Shown here: positions 1 through 11,559 of the stretch, piece by piece
How the letters are laid out: each line of letters begins with the position of its first letter
Position numbering within the stretch: position 1 is the stretch's first letter
Assembly (NCBI RefSeq): GCF_963678635.1
Contig: NC_087065.1
Location: 73,481,345-73,545,344, forward strand
From: Symsagittifera roscoffensis
Lineage: Eukaryota > Xenacoelomorpha > Acoela > Convolutidae
Length of the DNA stretch: 64,000 bases
Reading direction: 5' to 3'
Program-made: the position numbers and the translations under genes
The notes under the pieces: generated by a model
Seen by the model: only the letters and a program-made list of their open reading frames with translations
Told to the model about the DNA's origin: nothing
Databases searched by the model: none

Positions 1-1783
1 AGATGAATCAGTATGTGGCTAGGAGTAGCCAAAAAACATCAATTAGGTTGATTTTTAATGTTTTTTCCGGTAGTGTTCTTCTACATAGAAACCTAATAAA
101 AATCCGATCAAAGGAAGAGCTGAAATCGAGTAATTTTGAAGATAATGCAACTAATCATTAAAAATCCGAAAAGAACACAACAAAAATTGTTACAAAATAT
201 GGTATCGTATTGGTTAAGGTATTCTACTTAAAATTTTTGAAAGTTTATTGGGTTACATCACTGATTGTGTTACCAGACAATAAGAAGTAAGTGTCAGTTA
301 CAGATTCAGAAAAAAATTGTAGTCCATAAAATTATTTAACAAATAGATTTTGAAGAGTTTTTGAAAATTAGCGATTGGAATGAGAATTTTGGAGCCAAAA
401 GGTTATATTTTTAATTCAGCTCGGAAAAAAATTGCATTCATTTTCCCTTAATTTGTTAAAATATAATTTTCACCTAGGCTAAGACTAGCTAATCAGATTT
501 GTTCAGTTAACTTGATATGATTAGTTTTACAAAAACTTGTACACATTTTTTGGCAAAATATTCACCCAGAGTCAAAAATTTTGAGGTTTACTCGAAGTTA
601 CGAATTGAGGGTTGCACGGCAAGTTACTGAAAAATTTTGCGTCCCGGTATATATGTGTTTGTTGACGGCTTCACAGATGCAAAAAACTTTTCTTTTTTTC
701 TTCCACGCAAAAACAGGTACCACATAAAGTAATTGAACTGCGTTGAGTGATATATCGTATTCAAGTTTTTCGGTCGTGATTCAATGAACTGTGAAATACG
801 TTCAAAAAATTTTCCCGTCTTCAAGAAAAATCGGTTTGAATTTTTTGATTTTTGGCTTTTTTTGAGCGAGTTAAGCGAGTAAATCAGTTAAGCGCATTTA
901 TTTAGTAATCTTTATAAGTGGAGAAATATTATGTTATAAAAGCTGTTCAGCTCTGATTCATGCGACAATAAATATTTTTTTAAAAAAAGTTTTCCCAGTA
1001 CTGAGAAAAACTGGTTTGAAAATTTTGAGTTTAGTCTAATTTCGAACAAAAAATCAAGCGAGCAGGCTTTTTTAGAAGTATGAATCTTGAAACTTTTTTT
1101 TCGTAGCAGTACAAAGAAATTTCGAAACTTTTCGGTCATTTTTGTGCTAAAATTTTTCCAAATTTTGAAAAAATCCAACAATATTTAAAAATTTGAAATT
1201 TCCCCGTTTTTCATGCTTTCTTTCAATTAAAACCGTTCCCAATTACCGTGTTTTATTGTAACTGTCTAATAAACCAAACTTCTAGGTTTTATTCATAATC
1301 TTTTATCACACTGTGAGAAAATTCTGCTTTTTGCTTCGCCTCCATTGAAATGACACATATTGTACTTGAAATTTCTGAATAACCAAACCAACTCAAGAAA
1401 CAACATATTCTTGGAATGTTGTCCCGCACTGAAAAAAATGGATTTAGATCAATTTTAGTATAAAAAAAGTAAGCTGATTAAAATGAAATCGATTTAAGTT
1501 GTAGAAAAGTTAGTTAATCAAAAAGAAAAATTCAGATAGATTTGGATACGTATCTAACTTGCATTTAATTTTTATCTTTTTTCTTAAAACGCATGTAATG
1601 AAGAATTATTTAAAATGCATTGGTCTTCATTTTTCTTACGCATGCTGTCATTCACCACATTATAAAAAATCAGCTGGCCTTTTACTTGATTTTCTAAAGC
1701 AAAGTTGGTTTCATATATTTAGTAGACCGAATAACAAAAAAAATACATATATTTTTTCTCCCCTGGTTTTACTTCTCAACGAA
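1..1783. other. AT-rich DNA without a recognisable gene
   Basis: Long A and T runs and only short open frames rich in Lys, Phe and Asn, as expected by chance in such DNA. I recognise no protein family, RNA gene or complete transposon. A short stretch near 1321 (attctgctttttgc, then gcctcc) recurs near 10112, so a scattered repeat family probably touches this region. Confidence 0.6.
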
Positions 1784-2220
1784 GGTAACATTTCATCTAT
1801 TTTCATTGTTTGCTGTTATTTTGCATTCAAATAGATTTTCAATTTAATGGATTATAATGGACTTTTAAAACAATTGAATATAATGGTCAAGTATGTCCCT
1901 GCAACCTCCAGGTCACCCCTTGGAGAACGGGCTGGCGTATATCTTATCTTGTTCATTCTGTAACAAAATGAGGCCTAAAATCCATACAAAAACACAATCA
2001 CCTGTAACTAGTCGAAACCCTACGGGCCCGATTTTTGAATACCACTTCTGTACTTTCAACTCGGCTGTTTTTCCTTCTCCTCTCCCCGAGTATCATTCTT
2101 GTGGTTCAACTAGTGGTTTTATAAAGTTCAGTACATGAAGACCAAATGTGTTTGTCAAAACTTACTTCATCCATTTGCCAGTTTTAATAAAAATTGGATG
2201 ATGTGAACAAATCTTCTACT
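1784..2220. repeat. AT-richer leader of C-rich minisatellite block 1
   Basis: This segment reappears in diverged form at 4609-4977. Shared landmarks, in the same order, are 'acatttcatct', 'acgggct', 'acaaaaacacaat', 'tcattcttgtggttcaacta' and 'ggatgatgtgaacaaa'. Both copies stop where the C-rich minisatellite begins, so leader plus array looks like a larger repeated unit. No coding function is evident. Confidence 0.65.
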
Positions 2221-2260
2221 GGTGGGGGGATTCAAAGATGGGGGAAACGGGGGGGGGGCA
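2221..2260 (+). other. G-tract cluster at the start of the C-rich array
   Basis: Runs of 6, 5 and 10 G residues lie within about 36 bp on the plus strand, immediately before several kilobases in which the plus strand is C-rich. The longest run can supply two tracts, so a G-quadruplex is possible. The G-to-C strand switch could also fold back on the array. Structure is inferred, not shown. Confidence 0.45.
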
Positions 2261-4608
2261 TCAATCTATGCTGTACCTTTTTCTCCCCCATTTCAACCCA
2301 AACTTCCCCAATACAACCCCCATTCCACATATGCCGACGATCATCGATTCCGTTCCCCCAAACCCTCACTCATACCATCCCTCACGTACCCACCCCGCCG
2401 CATCCGACCATTGCCTCTCCTCTTCCCCTGATGACAAATGTCTCTCAAACCACACCCAGATTTCCCACTACAACCCAGGTACTCCCAACAAAATTCCCAT
2501 TCCCCCATGTCTGGCGATCGTCCTCCTTGTTCTTTAACACCCACTTTCAGACGCCCCCACCATCGAGCCTGCTTCTCCACTTGTTGACAACTGTCCCTCA
2601 AACCGTACCCAAAGTCTCCCCTCAAGCCATGTATTCTCCAACACAACTCCCATTCCACATATGCCGACGATCCTCCTCTCGTTCTCCCAAACCCTCACTC
2701 ACACCATCCATCATGTACCCACACAGCCACATTCGCTTATTGCCTCTCCTCCTCCCTTGATGACAACTGTCCTTCAAACCGCACCTCAGGTCTCCCACTA
2801 CAACCGAGGTAACCACAAAAACAATCTCCTTTCTCCTCATAACTTACGATCCTCCTCCCCGTTCCCGCATCCCCTAACTCACGTCATCCATCACCTACCA
2901 ACCCCACCATATCACCTTTTTGCCCCTCCTCCTCCTCCCCCTGTTGAAAACTGTCCCTCTAAACGCGTCCCAGTTCTCCCACATTTCAATCCAGGTATCC
3001 CCAAACACAACCTCCTTTCTCCATTCCGACGATCCTCCTACCCATTCTCCCAAAACCTCATTCATACCATCCATCACTTAGCCCTCCACCAAATCCGCCC
3101 ACTTCCTCTCCTCATCTCATGATAACTACTGTCCCTCCAACCGCATCCCAGGTCTCTTATATTTCAACCCAGGTATTCCCCAACACCATTCCCATGCAGC
3201 CATGTCGAAGATTCTTCTCGTCGTTCCCCAATCCCCCACATTCACAACGGCAACCATCACGTAACCAACGCGCCAAACCCTGTCATCGGGCCGCCTCCTC
3301 CTGATGAAATGCCGGCGATCTTCCATTCCGCTCCCCCAAACCCTCACTCATACCATCCACCGTGTACCTACCCCGCAACATCCGTCCATTGCCTCTCCTC
3401 CTTCCTTGATGACAACTGTCCCTCAAACCGCACCCCAGGTCTCCCACAACAACCCAGGTATCCCCAACACATCCCCCATTCCCCCATGTCCGACGATCCT
3501 CGTCCCATATCGCAACCTCCCCTCCATTTACACCACCCACCACCTCCCTACGCCTTCAAGTCCCCCACAGCACCACCTACTTCCAATGATGCTACTGTTC
3601 TCCAACCTCACCCCAGGTCTCCCACTACAACCCAGGTATCCCCCATGTCCGAAGATCCCCTACCCGTTCCTCACCCGCCATCTTCAAAACACGCATCATG
3701 TCTACACGCATCAACCCCACCGTGCTTCCGCCTCTTCCTGATGACAACTGTCCCTCCAACTGAACACCCAGGTCTTCCCTCAGTTCAAGCCAGGTACTCC
3801 CCAACAGCATCCCATGCACCCATGTCGAAGATATTTCCCGTCTTTCCCCAACCCCCCCCCCTACTTTCACAATCGCAACTCTCACGTAACCAACGCGCTA
3901 AAACCTGTCAACGCACCTTCTCCTCCTCCTGATGATGACAAATGTCTCTCCAACTGCATCCCAGTTCTCCCCCACTACAACCCTGGTATTCCCAATACAG
4001 ACCCCATTCCCCATATGCCGACTATCCTCCAATACTTTTCAGAAACCCTCACTCATACCATCCGTCATGTACCCACCCCGACACAGCCATCCATTGCCTC
4101 TCCTCCTCCCATGATGACAACTGTCCATCAAACCGCACATCACTTACCCCCACTACAATCCAGGTATCCCCAAAACATTCCCCATTCCCCCCAAGTCCGA
4201 CAATCTTCGTCCCAACAGGCAACCCCCCATTTACACCACCCATCACCTCCTTACTCCTTCAAGTCCTCACCCCACCACCTACTCCCCCTGATGACAACTG
4301 TCCCTCCACCCTCCAACCGCACCCCAGGTCTCACACTGCAAACCAGGTATCCCCCATGTCCGCAGATCCCCTTCCCGTTCACCCACCCCCATATTCAAAC
4401 CACGCATCACGTCCACACCCATCAACTCCACCGTGCATCCACCTCTTCCCGATGGCAACTATCCCTCCAACCGCACACCTAGGTCTACCCTCACTTCAAG
4501 CCAGGTATTCCCCAACACCATTCCCATGTACTCATGTCTCAGATCCTTCTCGTCGTTCCCCAACCCCCACCCCCGCACCCATGACGTAACCAACGCGCCA
4601 CACCCTAA
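2261..4608. repeat. C-rich minisatellite, block 1 (diverged monomers)
   Basis: Degenerate tandem repeats, roughly 170-220 bp apart, marked by recurring 'gatgacaactgtccctc', 'caaccgcaccccaggt' and 'cccatgtccga' words. The plus strand is pyrimidine-rich and very poor in G. Open frames occur on both strands because the composition lacks stop codons, and their Pro/Ser/Thr-rich products have no domain, so I treat it as non-coding satellite DNA. Monomers vary in length and in point changes, which implies an old array. Confidence 0.8.
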
Positions 4609-4977
4609 TGAAAATAACATTTCATCTTTTTTTCAATATTTGCTGTTATTATCAATTCGCTGTTTGGAGGACGGGCTTATACCCTGTTCATTCATTTGCA
4701 AATTGAGGTCAAAGTTGGGAATTGAGCTAATTTTTCACAATCAGTACAAAAACACAATTACCTGTTTCTAGTCGAACCCCTATGGGCTCAATTTGATAAT
4801 ACCACTTCTTACCTTCAATATGGTCATTTTTCCTCCTCTTCTCCCAGAGAATCATTCTTGTGGTTCAACTAGCAATTTTATAAACTTCAGTATATGAAGA
4901 CCAAATGTGTTTGTCAAAACTTACTTCGTCCATTTGCCAATTTTGATAAAAAATGGATGATGTGAACAAACCTTCAA
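4609..4977. repeat. AT-richer leader of C-rich minisatellite block 2
   Basis: Second, diverged copy of the leader at 1784-2220, with the same ordered landmarks up to 'ggatgatgtgaacaaa', directly followed by C-rich repeats. It lacks the long G runs seen at 2221-2260. Confidence 0.65.
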
Positions 4978-7900
4978 CCGCACCCCAGGTCGCCCCCACT
5001 TTAAGCCAGGTATCCCCCAACTCAATCCCCATGCCCAAATGTCCAACGATCCTCCTCCCCGTTCCCCACCCTTCGCATTCATACCTCCTATCACGTAACC
5101 ACTCCGTCATACTCCCAACCGCGCCTCCTCCTCCCCTTGATGACAACGGTCGCTCCAACCGTGCCGCCGGTCTCCCCCCTTTACAACTCAGTAATCCCCC
5201 AACACAACCACCATTACCCCATGTCCAACGATACTCCTCCCATATCGCAATCCCCCACCACTTACACTACCCATCACATCCCTACCCCGCCAAGTCCAAA
5301 ACCGCACCACCTCCTCCCCCTGATGAAAAATGTCCTTCCAACCGCACATCAGCTCTCCCCCACTACAACAATGATATCCCCCAATCCACGATCCCCCATG
5401 TCCGAAGATCTTCCTCCCTGTTACCCCAACCCCACATTTAAATCACGCATCACGTACATGCCCCGCCACATCAACCCCTACGTACCTCCTCCTCTCCCTG
5501 GTGACAGCTGTCCCTCCAATCGCACCCCAGGTCTCCCACTACAACCCAGGTATCCCCCATGGCCGATGATCCGCTCCCCGCCATCTTCAAAACACGCATC
5601 ATGTCTACACGCATCAACCCCACCGTGCTTCCACCTCTTCCTGATGACAGCTGTCCCTCCAACTGCACACCCAGGTCTTCCCTCACTTCAAGCCAGGTAT
5701 TCCCCAACACCATTCCCATGCACCCATGTCGAATATCCTTCTCGCCGTTCTTTCCCGCCATATTCACACCCGCACCTGTGACGTAACCAAAGCGCCGCAT
5801 CCTGCCACTGCGCCTGCTCCTACTGATGACAACAGTCTCTCCGACCACATTCCAGGTTTCCCCCATTTCAATCCAAGTTTTCCCCCAACATAACCCCCAT
5901 TACACCTATGCCGACGATCCTCCTCCCCGTTCCCCTAAATCTTCACACATACTATCCCTCACGTGCCCACCCCGCCGCATCCGATCATTGCCTCTCCTCT
6001 TCCCCTGATGACAAATGTCTCTCAAACCACACCCAGATTTCCCACTACAACCCAGGTACTCCCAACAAAATTCCCATCCCCCATATCTGACGATTGTCGT
6101 CCTCGTTCTTTAACACCCACTTTCAGACACCCCCACGATCGAGCCTGCTTTTCTACTTGTTGACAACTGTCCCTCCAACCGCATACCAGGTCTCCCCCAT
6201 TTCAACCCAGGCATCGCCAAACACAACCTTATTTCCCCATGGCAACGATCCTCCTCCCCATTCCCCCAACCCCTAACTCACACCATCCTTCACGTATCCA
6301 CCTTGCCATATCACCTCTTCGCCCCTTCTCCTCCGCCTGATGACAACTGTGCCTACAGCCGCATCCCAGGTCTCGCCCTCTCCAACCAGTTATCCCCCAA
6401 CACAACCCATACTCCACGCACTTCCGACGGTCCTCAGCTCACCCCCATTCCCCTACGACACCACCCATCACTTCCTTAACCCGGTGCATCTCCCCCTGAT
6501 GACAATTGGTTCTCCAACCGCATCCCAGGTCTCCACCTCTTCATCACAGTCATCCCCCAACACAACCCACATTCCACACATTTCCAACTATCTGCAGCCT
6601 CGTTCCCCCACCACACGTTGACACCACCCGTCACGTCTGCATCCCACCATATTTCACCGCGCCTCCTCTTCCCCTGATGACAACTGTACCTCCCTCCAAC
6701 CGCACCTCAGGTCTCCCCTTCTTCAACCCAGTAATCCCCCAACCCAACCCACATTCCATCCATTCCGCCGATTCTCAGCCCCGTTCTCCCACTCTCTTAT
6801 TGACACCACCCATCACGTCTACATCCCGCCATATTTCACCACGCCTCCTCTTCTCCTGATAATAACTGTACCTTCAAACGTACCTCAGGTCTTTTCCCAC
6901 TCCAACCTAGGTATTCCCCAACACAACCCCTATCTCCAATGTCAGAGGATCCTCCTCCCCTTTCCTCCATCCCCACATTCGCACTACGCATCACGTCCCC
7001 ACGCCGCCACATCAATCCCACCTTGTGTTCTCCTTCCTGATGACAACTGTTTCTCCAACCGCACCCTAGAGTTCCCCTACTTCAACCCAGGTATCCCCCA
7101 TCAGAATTCCCAAGCCCCCAACTTCGAAGATCCTTCTCGCTGTTCCCGATACCCCTACAATCACACCCGCAACCATCCCGTAAACAGTCTCTCAAAACGC
7201 GTCCATGGCCTCCCAAACTTCAACCCAAGTATCCCCCAATACAACCCCATTCCACCCATTTCAGACAATCCTCCTTCCAGTTAACCACTACCCCCCGCAA
7301 CCTTCACACCACCCATCACGTCCCCACCCCGCCACATCCTCCACCACCGCGCCTGCTCCTCCCCTCGATGACAACTGTCCCTCCAACCGCACTCCAGGTC
7401 TTCTCCATTCCAACCCAGGTATCCCAACAAAAAAGCCTTTCCCCCCATGTCAGACGATCCTCAGCCCCGCTCCCCACCCCCTACATTGATACCACCCATC
7501 ACGTCTGCATCCCGCCATACTTAACCGCGCCTCCTCTTCCTCTGATGACAACTGTACCTCCAACCGCACCTCAGGTCTCCCCTTCTTCAACCCAGGTATC
7601 CCAACAAAAAAGCCTTTCCCCCCATGTCAGACGATCCTCAGCCCCGCTCCCCACCCCCTACATTGATACCACCCATCACGTCTGCATCCCGCCATACTTA
7701 ACCGCGCCTCCTCTTCCTCTGATGACAACTGTACCTCCAACCGCACCTCAGGTCTCCCCTTCTTCAACCCAGGTATCCCAACAAAAAAGCCTTTCCCCCC
7801 ATGTCAGACGATCCTCAGCCCCGCTCCCCACCCCCTACATTGATACCACCCATCACGTCTGCATCCCGCCATACTTAACCGCGCCTCCTCTTCCTCTGAT

Positions 7901-8990
7901 GACAACTGTACCTCCAACCGCACCTCAGGTCTCCCCTTCTTCAACCCAGGTATCCCAACAAAAAAGCCTTTCCCCCCATGTCAGACGATCCTCAGCCCCG
8001 CTCCCCACCCCCTACATTGATACCACCCATCACGTCTGCATCCCGCCATACTTAACCGCGCCTCCTCTTCCTCTGATGACAACTGTACCTCCAACCGCAC
8101 CTCAGGTCTCCCCTTCTTCAACCCAGGTATCCCAACAAAAAAGCCTTTCCCCCCATGTCAGACGATCCTCAGCCCCGCTCCCCACCCCCTACATTGATAC
8201 CACCCATCACGTCTGCATCCCGCCATACTTAACCGCGCCTCCTCTTCCTCTGATGACAACTGTACCTCCAACCGCACCTCAGGTCTCCCCTTCTTCAACC
8301 CAGGTATCCCAACAAAAAAGCCTTTCCCCCCATGTCAGACGATCCTCAGCCCCGCTCCCCACCCCCTACATTGATACCACCCATCACGTCTGCATCCCGC
8401 CATACTTAACCGCGCCTCCTCTTCCTCTGATGACAACTGTACCTCCAACCGCACCTCAGTTATTCTCCACCACAACCCGGGTATCCCCATCACAACCCCT
8501 AGCCCCCATGTCCCAAGATCCCATCCTGTTACCCCAACCCCACATTTAAACCACCCATCACGTACACCCCCCCCCCCCCCCCGCCACATCAACCCCTACG
8601 TGCCTCCTCATCTCCCTGGTGACAACTGTCCCTGCCGCACCCCAGAACTCCCCCACTTCAACCCAGATGTCTCCAACACCAACACAACCCTTATGGCCAC
8701 CCTCATGTTCAATCAATTCCAATCGCCGTGCGCGCTGTTTTCTACCCCCCTCCCCCATTTTTTACCATACCGTCAACCGCCTACCCCCACTTACACCCAC
8801 TCCCCGACACGGAGAGGGAGAAAAAGGGGGAATGTTGGGAGGAGGGGATTTACAAAAAAAACGTAACTTACCTGATCACGTCCACCACGCCCCCCCCCCA
8901 ACGTTCCGTCCAACTGCGCCCCCAGGTCTCCCTCAATACAACCCGAATGTATCCCTTCATATCAACGCCACCCCCACGAAAAAAGGGGTT
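4978..8990. repeat. C-rich minisatellite, block 2
   Basis: Continuation of the same monomer family as block 1, with 'gatgacaactgtccctc' words throughout. It holds a homogenised sub-block (7367-8460) and a run of about 20 C near 8567-8582. Its right edge fades into AT-rich DNA near 8990. Long open frames exist only because of composition and repetition. I see no gene. Confidence 0.8.
7367..8460. repeat. Homogenised 177-bp tandem repeat
   Basis: The word 'gatgacaactgtacctcc' starts at 7544 and returns every 177 bp (7721, 7898, 8075, 8252, 8429). The intervening DNA is essentially identical over about five to six monomers; the copy starting at 7367 is more diverged. Since 177 is a multiple of three, one frame stays open for 393 codons, giving a repeated 59-residue Pro/Ser/Thr-rich product. 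There is no start context, domain or flanking gene structure to support translation. Recent unequal exchange or replication slippage best explains the identity. Confidence 0.92.
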
Positions 8991-9785
8991 TACAAAACTT
9001 AAAAATATTTTAAAAACGCGATTGGATAGTTTAAATAGAGTAAAACGTGAAAATGAGTGAAACAACAAGTAGCTACCTTGAATAAGAATACTTTTCGATT
9101 AATACATTCATTATTTTACAATAGAACTTTACAAGATTATAATGCATAATAATCGGATAGGATCCTGTTTCTTTTATTCACAAAACAAGATAATAGATTA
9201 TAACTGACTACTTATGGATATCTTTGCTATAAAAAAAACAGTAACATTTAAGTTCATTTTCAATCAGTTGTTGATTCATTTTTAAAATTTTAAAGAGACA
9301 GGCTATCAAAATCCAATATAACGTCAATTATCATTGTTAAAACTTCTCGATAGTTTCAAGATTGTTTGTCCAATTTTTCACCAATTTAGAAAAGTATGGC
9401 GACACGACTAAAAATATTTTGGCGGCGCAATTTGAAAAAAAGTCGGCGCAAAATTAACCCGCGGTGCGAATAGGAAACACGGTGTAAAAACGGTACGCGG
9501 TGCGAGATACAACGTTTTTTTCTTAAAATTGCTGGCTTCGACCCGGTTCAAACCATTCATTCTCATCGCTTTAATATCTGCAGTAAACCCAAATGCGGGA
9601 GAAACAAGCCTTCGATGTCAAAACTTTTGGTAATGAATCAAAAAATTCATACAGAATTTTCAAACTGAAAACTGTTAAAATCCAGCAACCAGTTTTAAGC
9701 GTTAAGAATCTGCTATCTTATGATTTTTTTCACCCGTCTTTCAGAAATTGTGAAAACAAATATGATGAGCGGTGGCCGGTCAATA
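8991..9785. other. AT-rich spacer without a recognisable gene
   Basis: No family-level match in any frame. A 'ggttcaaacc' word at 9545-9554 resembles a Pol III B box, but no A box or tRNA fold is present at the right distance. Short G/C-richer words such as 'gcggtgcgaga' occur around 9420-9510. Confidence 0.5.
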
Positions 9786-10103
9786 AGCAGAATGGTCTAA
9801 GAGCAGAAAAACAGAAAAATATTAAATGTTATAAGCTAATCGGTAACTTAAGTATCAGAATTTGAAAAAAAAGAGCAGAATTATTACCGAAGAAGCAATA
9901 GTTTATGCATAATTTGAATAATTTAATCGAGATTTTTTCTTAACTCAATTTAAAAAAAAAACTTGATAAAAATATTCTATTCATGCATATTTTATTCAGT
10001 TTCTTGGTATTATTAAAGATTAAAGAAAAATTTCTCAATTAACTTATATAAATCAATTTGAGTCAATATTTTTCTGTTTTTCTGCTCTTGGACCCATTCT
10101 GCT
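9786..10103. repeat. Inverted-repeat element, about 318 bp
   Basis: The 38-bp left end (9786-9823, starting 'agcagaatggtctaagagc') is repeated in inverted orientation at 10066-10103 with only a few differences. A further partial copy of the end follows near 10102-10130. The inside is AT-rich and non-coding. This fits a small non-autonomous DNA transposon (MITE) or a fold-back repeat. I did not find a clear target-site duplication. Confidence 0.5.
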
Positions 10104-10135
10104 CTTAGACCATTCTGCTTTTTGCACCGCCTCCA

Positions 10136-11029
10136 TAATGAGCAACTGATAACCGTTTATAGTATCTTTTTAGAGCAAAAGTTTACTTGAATGTAATCGA
10201 TTAAAGTTCCATCTGCCTTTCGATACAATTGCAATCGATAAAATCCAACTGTAATCGAAAAATCAATAAAAGAACAAAAGCCATTTCAATCAATTATCTT
10301 TTATTTCAATCATTAATAAACCATTTTCTTTGCCCATTTTATCTTAGGCTTTGCATCTAAGGTGCTACCATAGACTTTGGTTTAAGTAAAATTTAGAAAA
10401 CATTTTAGCACAATTTGTTTTTTTTTTTTTCAAGAAAAAGTTGGCTGAAGAATAGCTGCGCTTACATCCGGCACGAGACAAATTGTGCGCATCATACCGT
10501 TCCCGCTTAAACTATTGTTACGAATTTTCACTATTACGAGTTTTCGGGGGCTATTCTCATGCGCGAAGGACCGAATGCGCGAAAAAACTCGTGGGCGAAG
10601 GACCGAAAACAAAATTAGCTGAAAATCATTTTTTTAAAAGAAGCAATTCAATTAAAATGAAATAAATGCAGCAATATTTTGCTTCTTTCATAACGAAATA
10701 CTTGAAATATAAAAATAGTTTCAAACCGGCGGCTGTCAGTGAGAATTTGAAAATTTTGCATATTTCTGCCGTTTTTTATTCGGCCAATATCAATATTGAG
10801 TCCCTGGAATGTTTACTTTCTTTCCAAATTTTAGATTACTGAAGTTTGATTGGCTCATTTTTACTTCTGCGCATTCGGTCTTTTGCATATGAGGGATTCC
10901 ACCCGAGTTGTCGCCTCTCACGAATCGAAAGTTGTAATTATAATCAAATACAATTGTAACAAATTCTCTATTGTAGTCCGTTGGGCGCTTTCAACAGTGC
11001 CGAAGGAGTGCGGTCTGTATTTAGACACA
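10136..11029. other. AT-rich spacer without a recognisable gene
   Basis: Only short, low-complexity open frames. A 'cagtgccgaagga' word near 10996 is related to the end of the inverted-repeat element at 11217-11547, so remnants of the same family may be present. Confidence 0.5.
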
Positions 11030-11192
11030 CGCGTATTCACACTCGTCAGTAACCAGAAAACTATGATATTAACCAATCAGAATCAAGACAAGAAAGAAAT
11101 TAATAGATAATATGTAATTATTTCGTGAGCTCATCTTGATTCTGATTGGTTAATATAGTATTTGTCTGCTTACTGACGAGCATGAATACGCG
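11030..11192. repeat. Fold-back repeat with 59-bp arms
   Basis: 11030-11088 pairs with 11134-11192. The outer part (cgcgtattca...ctcgtcagtaa) and inner part (ttaaccaatcagaatcaaga) match closely, with mismatches in between. The loop is about 45 bp and carries no open frame. It is probably a MITE-like fold-back and sits directly beside the element at 11217-11547. Confidence 0.65.
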
Positions 11193-11216
11193 GTTGTTTG
11201 AATACTGCTACGTAAC

Positions 11217-11547
11217 CAGTGCCGAAGTACAACAGTGCCGAAAAAGGCGGGAAAGTTTCAGAATAATTTAAACGCACTTTATAAAGAGCGGGAAATTACT
11301 TACGCTAATTATTAAAAAAATCACTCCAATTGTGGCGCCAAAATGTCTGCAACTGCAAATTATACAATTAATTTGGCGCAAAAACGTCTAGGTTGCAATT
11401 TTTCTCGCTCAAAATTCTAGAGTGTCACTTAAGATTGTAAGCGACCGCCGTTTGATTTTTGATTGCCGCACTCAATATGTTGAAATTTGCTCTAATTTTT
11501 GGCACTGTTGAACTAATTTTTTTTGGCACTGTTGTACTTCGGCACTG
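11217..11547. mobile_element. Small non-autonomous DNA element with 23-bp terminal inverted repeats
   Basis: The left end reads cagtgccgaagtacaacagt followed by gcc, and the reverse complement of the right end (to 11547) matches it for 23 bp. Each end has an internal short direct repeat (cagtgcc twice). The 331-bp interior is AT-rich and has no transposase. Ends starting CAGTG are common in hAT-like elements, but no 8-bp target duplication is visible, so the superfamily is unassigned. It abuts the 3' end of the MULE transposase relic. Confidence 0.6.
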
Positions 11548-11559
11548 TTGAACTGCCCC

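Noticed and set aside
2194-6859. Many 60-220-codon Pro/Ser/Thr-rich frames in the C-rich array
   Set aside because: They arise on both strands from composition, overlap each other in several frames, and share no conserved start or stop.
7367-8460. CRISPR-like array
   Set aside because: Direct tandem monomers of 177 bp with no repeat-spacer pattern, in a eukaryotic genome.
7368-8549. 393-codon plus-strand open frame as a repetitive protein gene
   Set aside because: It exists because 177 is a multiple of three and the DNA lacks stop codons. No start context, domain or splice structure; other array parts give similar frames on both strands.
9540-9560. tRNA gene or tRNA-derived SINE from a B-box-like word
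   Set aside because: No matching A box, no cloverleaf arms and no CCA-side stem could be drawn.
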